A stretch of DNA of 64,000 nucleotides from Enterococcus sp. CSURQ0835 (GCF_902706605.1 NZ_CACSLH010000010.1:28617-92616), one strand, 5' to 3'; positions 25,631 through 34,667 are shown, counted from the first letter of the stretch. The notes: generated by a model from the letters alone, not told the origin. Translations and numbers: made by a program.

Positions 25631-28371
25631 TGCCAGAAGTAAAAACCAACGTCAAGACAGTGACTTTGACGATCGATGACCATGAAGTCACGGTGCCAAA
25701 AGGGACGACACTTTTAACTGCGGCAGAGCAAGTCGGACTTGAGATCCCGACGTTATGCCATTTAAAAGAGTTGGCGCCTGATGGATCGTGTCGGATGTGT
25801 GTGGTCGAAGTAGAAGGTGGACGCAAAGGTGGACTCGTGACTGCGTGTACCGCCCATGCCCAAGATGGGATGGTGATCCATACTAACAATCAAAAAGTGC
25901 GGGACTCTCGGCGCTTTGTATTAGATCTATTGTTGAGTAACCATACATTGGATTGTTTCCGTTGCCCAAGTAACGGTGATTGTAAGTTGCAAGATTATTC
26001 GTTGGAATACGGGATCAGTAAAACGAGTTTCCATGGTAAACGTCAACCGAGCAATCAAGTCGATGACACGAATCCATTTTTCACTTATGATCCAGAAAAA
26101 TGCATCATGTGTCGCCGCTGTGCACGTGTTTGTGAATCGCGCCAAGGTCGGGATGTGATCGCAACTGCTCGTCGAGGATTTGATACGAAGATGTTGCCTT
26201 GTTATGGTGAAGATTGGAGTTTGTCTGATTGCGAGTCTTGCGGCAATTGCGTTTCCGTTTGTCCGACGGGTGCTTTAGCGGCAAAAGATTCGAAAAAATT
26301 CCGCAAATGGCAAACGACGAAAGTACGCACGACTTGTCCGCATTGTGGGACTGGTTGTCAGTTGGATCTATTAGTCAAAAACAATACGATCGTGGGAGCC
26401 GAACCAGCAAATGGTGCTGCTAACAAAAATTTATTGTGTGTGAAAGGCAAATTTGCGTCGTATAAATTCGTCGCATCAACGGATCGTTTGACGAAACCGT
26501 TGATTAAGCAAAATGGAGAGTTTGTCGAAGCTTCATGGGATGACGCGTTGAATTTGATTGCTACACGATTTAATGAGATCAAAGAAAATCACGGTGCGGA
26601 TAGTTTGGCTGGCTTTTCTTGCTCACGTTCTACCAATGAAGATAATTTCGTCTTTGAAAAAATGGTGCGGACGGCATTTGGCACGAATAATGTCGATAAT
26701 TGTGCGCGTGTGTGTCACTCAGCTTCAGTGCATGGACTCGCCAATACATTAGGCAGTGGGGCAATGACCAATACGATTGAAGATATCACAACTGATGTAG
26801 ATGCGATCTTACTCGTCGGCTCGAATCCGACTGAAGCGCATCCAGTGATCGGCGCCCAAATCCGTCAAGCAATCCAACACGGGACCAAACTGATCGTCGT
26901 TGATCCTCGTAAGATCGATTTAGTGAAAAATAGTAAATTACATCTTCAAATCAAAGGTGGGACTAATGTCGCTTTTGCCAACGGGATGATGAATGTCATC
27001 ATCAATGAAGGGCTAGAAGATCAAGATTTCATTCGCGAACGGACAGAAGGCTATGAAGCGATGAAAGAACTAGTTGCTTCATACACACCAGAAGTAGTGG
27101 CGGAAATTTGTGAGATCGATAAAGAAGACTTGATTGCAGCAGCGCGGTTATATGCCACCGTCGACAAAGCACCGATCATTTATTGTTTAGGGGTCACGGA
27201 ACACTCTTCCGGGACAGAAGGCGTGATGAGCATGTCGAATTTGGCGATGCTCGTAGGTAAATTAGGTCGACCAGGTTGTGGCGTTAATCCGTTACGTGGT
27301 CAAAATAATGTTCAAGGTGCTTGTGATATGGGATGTTCGCCATTTGATTTCCCAGGGTATCAAAAAGTCGCCAATGAAAGTACGATCGATAAATTTGAAG
27401 CAGCTTGGCAAACCGAATTGAACCGTAAGATCGGGTTGACTTCTACACAAGTTTTACCAGCGGCGATCAAAGGTGATATCCACGGATTATATATTTTCGG
27501 GGAAGATCCGATCGTCACAGATCCTGATATCAGTCACGTGCGTAAAGCGTTAGAAAGTTTAGATTTTCTAGTGGTGCAAGAGTTGTTTATGACCGAAACA
27601 GCAGCGTATGCCGATGTCGTTTTACCCGGAATCAGTTTTGCGGAAAAAGACGGGACCTTCACGAATACGGAACGCCGCATCCAACGTATTCGAAAAGCGG
27701 TGGAACCAAAAGGCGAAGCGCGCGAAGATTATACTGTTTTTTGTGACGTTGCTACTCGAATGGGCTATCCGATGCAGTATGAAAATCCAAGTGCTATCAT
27801 GGACGAAATCGCCCAACTCTTACCAACGTTTGGCGGCGTGAATTATGAACGTTTAGAAGCAAATGGCGGGCGCGGTTTGCAGTGGCCTTGCCGGAGCCTA
27901 GACGATCCAGGAACCGCAATCATGCACGTGGGCGAGTTTACTCGCGGCAAAGGCTTGTTCATGGCGATTCCGTATAAACCTGCTAAAGAATTACCAGATG
28001 ACACGTATCCGTTCTTGATGTCGACCGGGCGGATGTTATATCATTACAATACACGAGCAATGACTGGGCGTACGGAAGGGATCAATGAATTGGCGAACCA
28101 TTCGTATATCGAGATCAATTATCAAAACGCCAATCAATTAGGGATCAAAGATGGAGATAAAGTCAAAGTCACATCCCGTCGAGGCGAGATTGAAACTTAC
28201 GCGCGAGTAGGCGATACGGTTATGATCGATTCAGTCTTCATGACGTTCCATTTTCCAGATGGGAATGTCAATGAGATCACGAATGCTGTTTTTGATGATA
28301 TCGCCATCATTCCAGAATATAAAGTCTGTGCGGTCCAAATCGAACCAGTCAAAGCAGTCGTGAATGTGTAA
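25624..28371 (+). CDS. Formate dehydrogenase catalytic subunit, Cys-type, NuoG-like N-terminus
   Basis: The 915-residue protein has an N-terminal [2Fe-2S] domain (CHLKELAPDGSCRMCVVEV), a NuoG-like segment (HTLDCFRCPSNGDCKLQ), two ferredoxin-like 4Fe-4S motifs (CIMCRRCARVC and CESCGNCVSVC), then a molybdopterin oxidoreductase with TCPHCGTGC. The Mo ligand position is NCARVCHSAS, where C364 replaces the selenocysteine of E. coli FdhF. No UGA read-through is needed. It oxidises formate to CO2, or reduces CO2, and passes electrons to the NuoE/NuoF-like pair. AGGAGG lies 4 bases before ATG 25624 and 10 before ATG 25630, so the exact start is open. Confidence 0.92.
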   Translation: MVMPEVKTNVKTVTLTIDDHEVTVPKGTTLLTAAEQVGLEIPTLCHLKELAPDGSCRMCVVEVEGGRKGGLVTACTAHAQDGMVIHTNNQKVRDSRRFVLDLLLSNHTLDCFRCPSNGDCKLQDYSLEYGISKTSFHGKRQPSNQVDDTNPFFTYDPEKCIMCRRCARVCESRQGRDVIATARRGFDTKMLPCYGEDWSLSDCESCGNCVSVCPTGALAAKDSKKFRKWQTTKVRTTCPHCGTGCQLDLLVKNNTIVGAEPANGAANKNLLCVKGKFASYKFVASTDRLTKPLIKQNGEFVEASWDDALNLIATRFNEIKENHGADSLAGFSCSRSTNEDNFVFEKMVRTAFGTNNVDNCARVCHSASVHGLANTLGSGAMTNTIEDITTDVDAILLVGSNPTEAHPVIGAQIRQAIQHGTKLIVVDPRKIDLVKNSKLHLQIKGGTNVAFANGMMNVIINEGLEDQDFIRERTEGYEAMKELVASYTPEVVAEICEIDKEDLIAAARLYATVDKAPIIYCLGVTEHSSGTEGVMSMSNLAMLVGKLGRPGCGVNPLRGQNNVQGACDMGCSPFDFPGYQKVANESTIDKFEAAWQTELNRKIGLTSTQVLPAAIKGDIHGLYIFGEDPIVTDPDISHVRKALESLDFLVVQELFMTETAAYADVVLPGISFAEKDGTFTNTERRIQRIRKAVEPKGEAREDYTVFCDVATRMGYPMQYENPSAIMDEIAQLLPTFGGVNYERLEANGGRGLQWPCRSLDDPGTAIMHVGEFTRGKGLFMAIPYKPAKELPDDTYPFLMSTGRMLYHYNTRAMTGRTEGINELANHSYIEINYQNANQLGIKDGDKVKVTSRRGEIETYARVGDTVMIDSVFMTFHFPDGNVNEITNAVFDDIAIIPEYKVCAVQIEPVKAVVNV

Positions 28372-28392
28372 AGTAGAAAGAAGGAACGAGCG

Positions 28393-29598
28393 GTGATCGA
28401 AGTTGAAGCAGCTCAAGGGCTTTTGCGTCAAGCCTTAGCAAAACAAACGAAAACAGAAATGCTTCCGCTGTTAAACGCTAGCGGACGCGTAACTGCTGAA
28501 GCGATCACCGCACCAGTGGCTGTGCCAAGTTTTCCGCGTTCTGGTATGGATGGGTATGCGGTTTACGCGGCTGATTTAGTAGGCGCTAGTCAAGCCACGC
28601 CTGTTAGTTTGCCGGTCGCAGGAACGCTATATGCAGGTGATGATCCGACTGGGCTGACAGGCAAACGCCAAACTGCTTATCGGGTGATGACTGGGGCTGC
28701 AATCCCCACCGGTTTTGATACTGTCGTCAAGCAAGAATTGACTGATCAAGGCAGTCAGTGTGTCGCTTTTTATACCACACCGGTCGCAGGTAGTAATTAT
28801 GGCGCGATCGGTGAAGATATCCAGTTGGGACAAGCAATCTTACCGGCTAACTTTCGGTTAACGAGTGCGGCATTAGGAATCTTAGCGAGTCTTGGGATCA
28901 AAGAAGTATCGGTGCTAAAAAAAATTCGCGTCGGGCTCATAGCGACTGGAAGTGAGTTAGCGCCATTAGGTCAATCCCTGCTGCCAGGTCAGATTTATAA
29001 CAGTACGAGTTACACGGTCGCAGCTGCAATCACTCAATTTGGTGGTGAAGTAGTTTTTCAAACGGTTTGTCCCGATGATCCGATCGCTTTTCAAAAAATC
29101 GTCCAAAGCTATGCGGGGCAAGTCGATCTAGTGATCACAACTGGTGGTGTTTCCGTCGGTGAAAAAGATTTTATTCCGCAAGGCTTGGCACTGCTAGGAG
29201 CAGAGGAACTTTTTCATTATGTCAATCTTAAACCGGGAACACCGGTGATGGCGGCTAAGTGGCAAGAAAGTATCATCTTGTCGCTTTCTGGTAATCCCTT
29301 TGCCGCATTCGTAAACTTCCAATTGTTTTATTGGGATCTAGTAGCGCATTTTTATCACTGCGAAGCCTTTGCTTTAAAAGAAAAATGGGGCACGATCGTT
29401 TCCGGTGAAATGGAAGCAGGTCGCATCCGCCGTTTTATTCGCGCGACTTACACTGACGGTCGTATTCAGATCGCGCCACGGGGCCATCGTTCTGCGATCT
29501 TTCATACGACGATTGCGACCAATTGTTTAGTAGAACAGCCTGTCGGTGAAAAAATACAACCTGGCTCGATCGTGAAAATTTATTTGTGGCCGGAATAA
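28393..29598 (+). CDS. moeA: Molybdopterin molybdenumtransferase MoeA
   Basis: The 401-residue protein shows MoeA motifs: PSFPRSGMDGYAV, GAAIPTGFDTVV, the molybdopterin-binding TTGGVSVGEKDF, KPGTPVMAAKW and LSGNPFAAFVNFQLF. MoeA inserts molybdate into adenylylated molybdopterin. The start is GTG 28393 after AAGGAAC. It lies 22 bases after the formate dehydrogenase gene and is the last gene of that operon. A second, more divergent molybdopterin-binding protein follows after a terminator. Confidence 0.92.
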   Translation: MIEVEAAQGLLRQALAKQTKTEMLPLLNASGRVTAEAITAPVAVPSFPRSGMDGYAVYAADLVGASQATPVSLPVAGTLYAGDDPTGLTGKRQTAYRVMTGAAIPTGFDTVVKQELTDQGSQCVAFYTTPVAGSNYGAIGEDIQLGQAILPANFRLTSAALGILASLGIKEVSVLKKIRVGLIATGSELAPLGQSLLPGQIYNSTSYTVAAAITQFGGEVVFQTVCPDDPIAFQKIVQSYAGQVDLVITTGGVSVGEKDFIPQGLALLGAEELFHYVNLKPGTPVMAAKWQESIILSLSGNPFAAFVNFQLFYWDLVAHFYHCEAFALKEKWGTIVSGEMEAGRIRRFIRATYTDGRIQIAPRGHRSAIFHTTIATNCLVEQPVGEKIQPGSIVKIYLWPE

Positions 29599-29603
29599 TA
29601 TTT

Positions 29604-29640
29604 CTCCTTCGTGACCAAATCGGTTTGCGAAGGAGTTTTT
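29604..29640 (+). terminator. Terminator of the FNT-fdh-moeA operon
   Basis: CTCCTTCG (29604-29611) pairs with CGAAGGAG (29628-29635). The stem extends inward with a mismatch and a TTTTT tail follows. Confidence 0.85.
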
Positions 29641-29762
29641 ATTTTTCTATACCATTTTCTACAAAAAACTTTTTTTAAACCAAATTTTTTATTTGGAATC
29701 GCTATCTTTCTAACGTAGAACATGCTAGGCTAGTAGTGCAAAATAGTTGTGAGGTGAGAATT

Positions 29763-30737
29763 GTGGAAGTTGTTGAAACGAAACAGGCAGTGGGTTTGAC
29801 GTTGTGCCAAGATATTACCGAGATCGTACGGGGTGTCAGAAAAGGTGCGCGCTTTAGAAAAGGCCATGTCGTGACAAAAGAAGATATCCCGGTGTTATTA
29901 GCGCTAGGCAAAGAACATTTATATGTGTGGGAAGAAAATGATCAGCTACTTCATGAAGAGGCGGCGGCTGAACTTTTATATAGATTGTGTGCTTCCGAAT
30001 TTATCGAACCGACACCTGTTAAAGAAGGCAAGATCGAAGCCAAGGCGAAAGTTGCGGGCGTCGTAACGGTCAAAACAGCTGCGTTAGACCAAGTCAATGG
30101 TTTTGGGGAAACCATGATCGCCACTAAAGCGAATTTTTATGAAGCGCAAAAAGGGGAATCGATCGCTGGCATGCGTATCATTCCTTTAACGATCACAAAA
30201 GAAAAAATGCAGCAGCTGCAAACACTAGTGCCAGAGCGTGAATTAGTTCAGCTTTGGCCGTTTAAAACTAAAACGGTGGGAATCGTTACGACGGGAAGCG
30301 AGGTCTACAAAGGGCGGATCAAAGATGGGTTTGAACCTGTCTTACGGGAAAAGTTAGCCAGCTATCCAGTCGAAATCACGGCGCACCAGATCGTGGATGA
30401 TTCTTTGGTGCACATCACAGCTGCAATTGAAGATATGAAACAAGCGGGAATCGATATTATTTTATGTACGGGTGGGATGAGTGTCGATCCTGACGATGTG
30501 ACAGCTGACGCGATCAAAGCAGCCAGTGATGAACTAGTTTGTTATGGCACACCCGTCTTACCGGGCTCGATGTTCAGTTTAGCTTATACGAAAAATGGAC
30601 AAACGATCATGGGTTTACCGGGAGCGGTGATGTTCTCGAAAAAAACCGTCTTCGATTTGATCTGGCCGCGAGTTTTAGCAGAACTAACCATCACCCCGCA
30701 GCAAATCGCGCAACTGGGCGTCGGCGGGTTGTTGTAG
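29763..30737 (+). CDS. Molybdopterin-binding protein, MoaB/MoeA-domain type
   Basis: The 324-residue protein has a C-terminal MoCF-binding domain: VTTGSEVYKGRIKDGFEPVL, LCTGGMSVDPDDVTADAI, GTPVLPGSMF and GLPGAVMFSKKTVFD. The N-terminal half is not MoeA-like and shows AVGLTLCQDITEIV and GARFRKGHVV. Such proteins accompany Mo-hydroxylase clusters and may act in cofactor delivery or a step specific to the hydroxylase cofactor. The start is GTG 29763, six bases after GAGGTG; an earlier in-frame GTG at 29736 has no site. It heads the modB-modC-mogA unit. Confidence 0.82.
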   Translation: MEVVETKQAVGLTLCQDITEIVRGVRKGARFRKGHVVTKEDIPVLLALGKEHLYVWEENDQLLHEEAAAELLYRLCASEFIEPTPVKEGKIEAKAKVAGVVTVKTAALDQVNGFGETMIATKANFYEAQKGESIAGMRIIPLTITKEKMQQLQTLVPERELVQLWPFKTKTVGIVTTGSEVYKGRIKDGFEPVLREKLASYPVEITAHQIVDDSLVHITAAIEDMKQAGIDIILCTGGMSVDPDDVTADAIKAASDELVCYGTPVLPGSMFSLAYTKNGQTIMGLPGAVMFSKKTVFDLIWPRVLAELTITPQQIAQLGVGGLL

Positions 30738-30746
30738 GAGGCGCGC

Positions 30747-31409
30747 ATGTCACCATTATTATTATCTATGAAGACCGCAACATGTGCCGGTCTGATCACA
30801 TTTGTATTGGGACTGTTGATAGCAAAAGCGGTCAATCAAATTCGCAACCAACAAGTCAAGATCCTATTAGATGGCCTGCTAACGTTGCCGATGGTCTTGC
30901 CGCCAACGGTCGCGGGGTTTTTCTTGTTGTATCTTTTCGGTGTCCAAGGTATTTTAGGAAAATTTTTCTTAGAATTTTTTGCGTGGAAGATCGCATTTTC
31001 TTGGAGCGCGACGGTCTTAGCTGCAGTCGTGATCTCGTTTCCATTGATGTATCGCTCGGCTCGCGGGGCGTTAGAGCAAGTCGATCCTGATTATTTAAAT
31101 GCTGCACGCACATTGGGTTTATCTGAGACCTTTATTTTTTTTAAATTAGAATTGCCACTGGCGACTCCTGGAATCTTGTCAGGCGGTATTTTATCTTTTG
31201 CGCGCGGGCTAGGTGAATTTGGGGCGACGGCAATGATCGCGGGCAATATCGCGGGTAAAACACGGACCTTGCCGTTGTCGATTTATTCATCGGTAGCCGG
31301 CGGACGGATGCAAGATGCCTACCACGATGTTTTTTTGATCGTTGTTTTTTCATTTGTCGTTGTAGTGTTGATGAATTTGATCACATTGAGAAAAGGAGCA
31401 GTTCGATGA
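30747..31409 (+). CDS. modB: Molybdate ABC transporter permease ModB
   Basis: The 220-residue integral membrane protein has about five helices and the ABC permease EAA loop NAARTLGLSETFIFFKLELP, as in ModB. It forms the channel for molybdate delivered by ModA. ATG 30747 follows TAGGAGG. It overlaps modC by four bases. The binding protein gene modA is not here but lies on the other strand at 33618. Confidence 0.92.
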   Translation: MSPLLLSMKTATCAGLITFVLGLLIAKAVNQIRNQQVKILLDGLLTLPMVLPPTVAGFFLLYLFGVQGILGKFFLEFFAWKIAFSWSATVLAAVVISFPLMYRSARGALEQVDPDYLNAARTLGLSETFIFFKLELPLATPGILSGGILSFARGLGEFGATAMIAGNIAGKTRTLPLSIYSSVAGGRMQDAYHDVFLIVVFSFVVVVLMNLITLRKGAVR

Positions 31410-32428
31410 GCCTAGAAGTAGATTTTACGAAAAAATTGACTAACTTTACGCTCCGCTGTCGGCTGACTTCGCAAAATGATCAACTAGCACTTTTGGGGGC
31501 ATCAGGTTCTGGGAAAAGTATGATCTTAAAATGTATCGCGGGCATCGAGCAACCAGATGCTGGGCGGATCATCGTGAATGGGCGCACGTTGTATGATTCA
31601 GAAAAAAAGATTGATCTGCGACCGCAAAGACGCAAAGTCGGCTATTTGTTTCAAAATTATGCGTTGTTTCCGAATTTAACAGTCCGACAAAATATTGCGT
31701 GTGTCGCTCAAAAGACAGCAGTGGATGCCTTGTTGGCACGTTTTGAATTGACTGATGTGGCCCAACAATACAGTCATGCGTTGTCTGGCGGACAGCAGCA
31801 ACGCGTTGCTCTTGCACGTTTGTTAGCTTCACAACCGGATATTTTGTTATTGGATGAACCATTTTCGGCACTGGATACGTTTTTAAAAGAAAAAGTCGAA
31901 CTAGAGATGAAACATTTTTTAGCGACTTACGACGGTGATGTGATCTTTGTCACCCACAATCGCAATGAAGCGTATCGTTTGTGTCAAAAGCTCGCGATTT
32001 TAGACCAGGGGCAAGTGGTGGAATCTGGTGAGATGAAACAAATTTTTGATCAGCCGCAACAAGTGGCGACGGCGCGGTTGACAGGGGTAAAAAATATTTC
32101 ACGAATCGAAAAGCTCGATGACTATACGGTCCGCGCGCTGGACTGGCAGCTCGTCTTAAAAACTGCCCGTAAAGTGACAGCTGATGTGACGCAGATCGGG
32201 GTCCGTGCCCACGATCTAGCCCCGTGTAGCCCCTCCGCTGAAAATGCGTTTGCCGCTACGATCTTAGAACAAAGTGAAACGCCATTTGAGCAGCAATTTT
32301 ATTGTCAAGGGTCACCTGGAACGCGTGAACTTTGGTGGAAGTTAGCTAAAAGTCAGCCCAATCAGTTTACAGGTCATTTAACGATCCCGCCGTCCAAGAT
32401 CCAATTACTAAAAGACACGTGTAACTGA
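31406..32428 (+). CDS. modC: Molybdate ABC transporter ATP-binding protein ModC
   Basis: The 340-residue ATPase has Walker A GASGSGKSM, Q-loop FQNYALFPNLT, signature LSGGQQQRVALARLL and Walker B ILLLDEPFSALD. An extension of ~110 residues after the ATPase core probably forms a regulatory TOBE/MOP-like domain, though the motif is weak. It powers molybdate import through ModB. It starts within the modB stop (ATGA overlap). Confidence 0.9.
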   Translation: MSLEVDFTKKLTNFTLRCRLTSQNDQLALLGASGSGKSMILKCIAGIEQPDAGRIIVNGRTLYDSEKKIDLRPQRRKVGYLFQNYALFPNLTVRQNIACVAQKTAVDALLARFELTDVAQQYSHALSGGQQQRVALARLLASQPDILLLDEPFSALDTFLKEKVELEMKHFLATYDGDVIFVTHNRNEAYRLCQKLAILDQGQVVESGEMKQIFDQPQQVATARLTGVKNISRIEKLDDYTVRALDWQLVLKTARKVTADVTQIGVRAHDLAPCSPSAENAFAATILEQSETPFEQQFYCQGSPGTRELWWKLAKSQPNQFTGHLTIPPSKIQLLKDTCN

Positions 32429-32445
32429 AGCAAAGGAGTGAAAAC

Positions 32446-32940
32446 ATGACGTATACGGTTGCTATTTTGACTGCTAGTGATCGTGGAGCCGCGGGGATTC
32501 GAGCTGATCTCAGTGGGCCAGCGATTAAAAAAATTTGTACGGAAAATGGATTCGAGGTGGTAGACTACGCGCTCGTGCCCGATGAACAAGCTGTGATCTG
32601 TCAACAATTGCAAACGTGGTGTGACAATCAGACATGCGATTTGATCTTGACGACTGGTGGTACGGGACTAGCCGCACGAGATGTCACGCCGGAAGCGACA
32701 CTGGCGGTAGCTGATAAAATTGTCCCGGGAATCGCAGAAGCACTGCGTAATTTTTCGCTCAAAATTACCAAACGCGCGATGTTAAGCCGTGGCGTGGCGG
32801 TGATCAGCGGCCAAACTTTGATCATAAATCTGCCCGGCAGTGTCAAAGCCGTAGAAGAATCATTGACCTATCTACTCGACCAATTACCGCATGCTCTAGG
32901 GATTTTAACTGACCGCAATCAAGAAGCTGAAAAACATTAA
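32446..32940 (+). CDS. Molybdopterin adenylyltransferase MogA/MoaB
   Basis: The 164-residue protein has the MoCF-binding fold with LTASDRGAAGIRADLSG, the TTGGTGLAARDVTPEAT active-site loop and NLPGSVKAVEESLTYLL. It adenylates molybdopterin before MoeA inserts Mo. Start ATG 32446 has AAAGGAG a few bases upstream. It follows modC by 17 bases, so uptake and Mo insertion genes share one transcript. Confidence 0.9.
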   Translation: MTYTVAILTASDRGAAGIRADLSGPAIKKICTENGFEVVDYALVPDEQAVICQQLQTWCDNQTCDLILTTGGTGLAARDVTPEATLAVADKIVPGIAEALRNFSLKITKRAMLSRGVAVISGQTLIINLPGSVKAVEESLTYLLDQLPHALGILTDRNQEAEKH

Positions 32941-32981
32941 AAAAGATCACGCTAGCAAAATTTGTTGGTGTGATCTTTTTT
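32939..32981 (+). terminator. Terminator after mogA
   Basis: AAAAGATCAC (32941-32950) pairs with GTGATCTTTT, giving a long stem with a TTTTTT tail. Because the A-run is on the left it could also end the converging HicB-like gene. Confidence 0.85.
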
Positions 32982-32989
32982 AATGTTGA

Positions 32990-33442
32990 TTAATCTGCAA
33001 GATGTTTTTCAACAATGGCATCGACTAGTGTTTTTGAAAAATCAAGTTCCGATGTTTGACCAAGTCGGTTTGCCCATTTGGGAACTGTTAGTGTTTTTTC
33101 CACTGGATCATTTCCGTTTAAGTAATTAGTCAGATCAGCTGTCACCATGGAAATAAATGATTTTTCAGGATCAAAAGACGATGAAAATTCAGGCTCATCT
33201 TTGAAGGAATCATCTTCAGTCAGCGAAAGTTTGTGGATGTTCGGCGGCGCTGGAATGGGTTCATTTTCTTCAATCATAATCGAGAGCAACCCACCAAGGT
33301 AATCAGCCGCCATCATCATGGCATCCGAAATATCATCTCCTTGTGTTCCAGAACTTTCAAGATCAGGGAAATGAACGAAATAAGGTGCAATATGTTCAGC
33401 TTCGAAATCATAGTAAAAAAGAGCTGGATAAGTTACAAGCAT
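32990..33442 (-). CDS. HicB-like antitoxin-family protein, orphan
   Basis: The 150-residue protein begins LVTYPALFYYDFEAEHIAPY and continues HFPDLESSGTQGDDISDA, typical of the HicB N-terminal (partial RNase H-like) domain. A C-terminal region ends in KTLVDAIVEKHLAD. HicB normally neutralises the mRNA interferase HicA. No HicA-sized gene is visible within 150 bases on either side, so it may be a solitary regulator. ATG 33442 follows AGAGG with nine bases; TTG 33445 is an alternative. It lies between mogA and modA, splitting the molybdate transporter genes. Confidence 0.75.
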   Translation of the reverse strand: MLVTYPALFYYDFEAEHIAPYFVHFPDLESSGTQGDDISDAMMMAADYLGGLLSIMIEENEPIPAPPNIHKLSLTEDDSFKDEPEFSSSFDPEKSFISMVTADLTNYLNGNDPVEKTLTVPKWANRLGQTSELDFSKTLVDAIVEKHLAD

Positions 33443-33522
33443 CAAAAATGCCTCTTTTAAAAAAGCTGCTGATACATTCAGTCAGGCTTCAGTAGTTTTA
33501 TTGTTAGTCAATTGAGCTAATG

Positions 33523-33568
33523 AACAAAAACGATTTCGCTATCAATTAAGAGCGAAACCGTTTTTGTT
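33523..33568. terminator. Bidirectional hairpin between the HicB-like gene and modA
   Basis: A stem of about 18 bp with a one-base mismatch (33523-33540 with 33551-33568) contains A/T-runs at both ends. It would end modA transcription on the minus strand. Confidence 0.75.
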
Positions 33569-33617
33569 TATTAAAGAGATTGTGTTAAAGGGAATCTTGA
33601 GTTATTAATTGGAATTT

Positions 33618-34436
33618 TTATTTTCTCGGCGTAAAGCCATAATCAGAAAAGATGGTTTGCGCTTTTTTAGTTTGAAGGAATTTCAAGAAAGCTTTCGCTT
33701 GTTTTGGATGTTGACTTTTTTTCACCATCGCCACAGGATAGACGACAGGTTCTTTCAGACTAGATTGCGGTGCAGTCGCAACGACGGTGACATTTTTGTT
33801 CATCTTCGCGTCCGTTGCATAGACTAAGCCCGCTTCAGCACTGCTATCTGCCACCCAGTTCAAGACTTCGGTGACATTTGATCCTTGGCTCAAGTGGTCT
33901 GCAACAGAATCCCACAATTTCAAATTTGTCAGGGATTCTTGTGCGTATTGACCCGCAGGAACGCTGGCTGGATCACCGATCGCTAATGTTTTTGCTTTAG
34001 TCAAATCTGAAAATTTCTCGATCTTAGCCGGATTGTTTTTCGGCACGATCAGGACGAGTTTATTTTCTAACAAATCAGTTTTGGTCGCACTGGCGATCAA
34101 GTCTTCTTTAGTTAAATTATCCATCTGCTTAGTGGCGGCTGAAAAGAAGATATCTGCATCCATACCTTGTTCGATTTGAGTTTGTAATTTTCCAGATGCG
34201 TCGTAAGAACCTTCGACTTTGACGTTGGGATTTTCTTTTTCAAAAAGTGGGATCAGCTTTTCGTTAAAGGCGTATTCCAAACTTGCAGCTGCTGCTAGTT
34301 TCAAGGTAACGGACTCCGCCTTGCTCGTTTGGGTCGTCGCTTTAGTACTGCCACTAGTAGAACTTGCCTTATTTCCGCAACCAGCTAGTGTGAGTAATGT
34401 CGTAACTGTCAGTAAACTTAACACAATTTTTTTCAT
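33618..34436 (-). CDS. modA: Molybdate-binding lipoprotein ModA
   Basis: The 272-residue protein has a lipoprotein signal with the lipobox LAGC-GN, a Ser/Thr linker, and a ModA-type binding domain (LKLAAAASLEYAFNEKLIP, DIFFSAATKQMD, GDPASVPAGQYAQE). It captures molybdate or tungstate at the membrane surface for ModBC. ATG 34436 has AGGAGG a few bases upstream on the minus strand. It is transcribed away from the xdhC-like gene and toward mogA. Confidence 0.93.
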   Translation of the reverse strand: MKKIVLSLLTVTTLLTLAGCGNKASSTSGSTKATTQTSKAESVTLKLAAAASLEYAFNEKLIPLFEKENPNVKVEGSYDASGKLQTQIEQGMDADIFFSAATKQMDNLTKEDLIASATKTDLLENKLVLIVPKNNPAKIEKFSDLTKAKTLAIGDPASVPAGQYAQESLTNLKLWDSVADHLSQGSNVTEVLNWVADSSAEAGLVYATDAKMNKNVTVVATAPQSSLKEPVVYPVAMVKKSQHPKQAKAFLKFLQTKKAQTIFSDYGFTPRK

Positions 34437-34492
34437 CGGTACTGCCTCCTAATGATTTCAACAAAAATACTGTAGCACGTTTAATTTGAAAA

Positions 34493-34507
34493 AGATAGCG
34501 CTTTTAT
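34493..34507 (-). promoter_or_regulatory. cre-like site upstream of modA
   Basis: On the minus strand ATAAAAGCGCTATCT matches the cre consensus with one mismatch (A for G at position 3), about 55 bases before the modA start. Confidence 0.4.
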
Positions 34508-34557
34508 AAAAAATAATCTGCTTAGTTGAAAATTATTTAGCTCCGAAACAGTTAGTT

Positions 34558-34575
34558 CTAAAAAATATTATTTTG
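34558..34575 (+). promoter_or_regulatory. AT-rich dyad upstream of the xdhC-like gene promoter
   Basis: CTAAAAAATATTATTTTG lies just before the -35 box at 34582. It resembles the dyads at 14227, 22003 and 51395. Confidence 0.35.
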
Positions 34576-34581
34576 GTCACA

Positions 34582-34610
34582 TTGTAAATTTTTTGGCAGG
34601 GTGCTATACT
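34582..34610 (+). promoter_or_regulatory. Promoter of the xdhC-like/yqeC/yqeB operon
   Basis: TTGTAA (34582-34587) and TATACT (34605-34610) are 17 bases apart, followed 58 bases later by the start codon. The ssnA promoter has a very similar GTGCTATACT core. Confidence 0.65.
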
Positions 34611-34625
34611 TTGGCTGAACGGAAA

Positions 34626-34640
34626 ATGTAATCGCTTGCG
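34626..34640 (+). promoter_or_regulatory. cre-like site downstream of the xdhC-like promoter
   Basis: ATGTAATCGCTTGCG matches the cre consensus except at the last base. It lies about 20 bases after the predicted transcription start, a typical repression position. Confidence 0.5.
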
Positions 34641-34667
34641 AAAAAATAAAAAAAGTAGGGGAACGAC

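Noticed and set aside
25624..28371. Selenocysteine codon in the formate dehydrogenase
   Set aside because: The frame is open throughout with a TGT cysteine codon at the Mo ligand position and no in-frame TGA.
33446..33617. HicA toxin gene next to the HicB-like gene
   Set aside because: Only a terminator hairpin and short non-coding sequence are present; no frame of HicA length with its conserved histidine was found.
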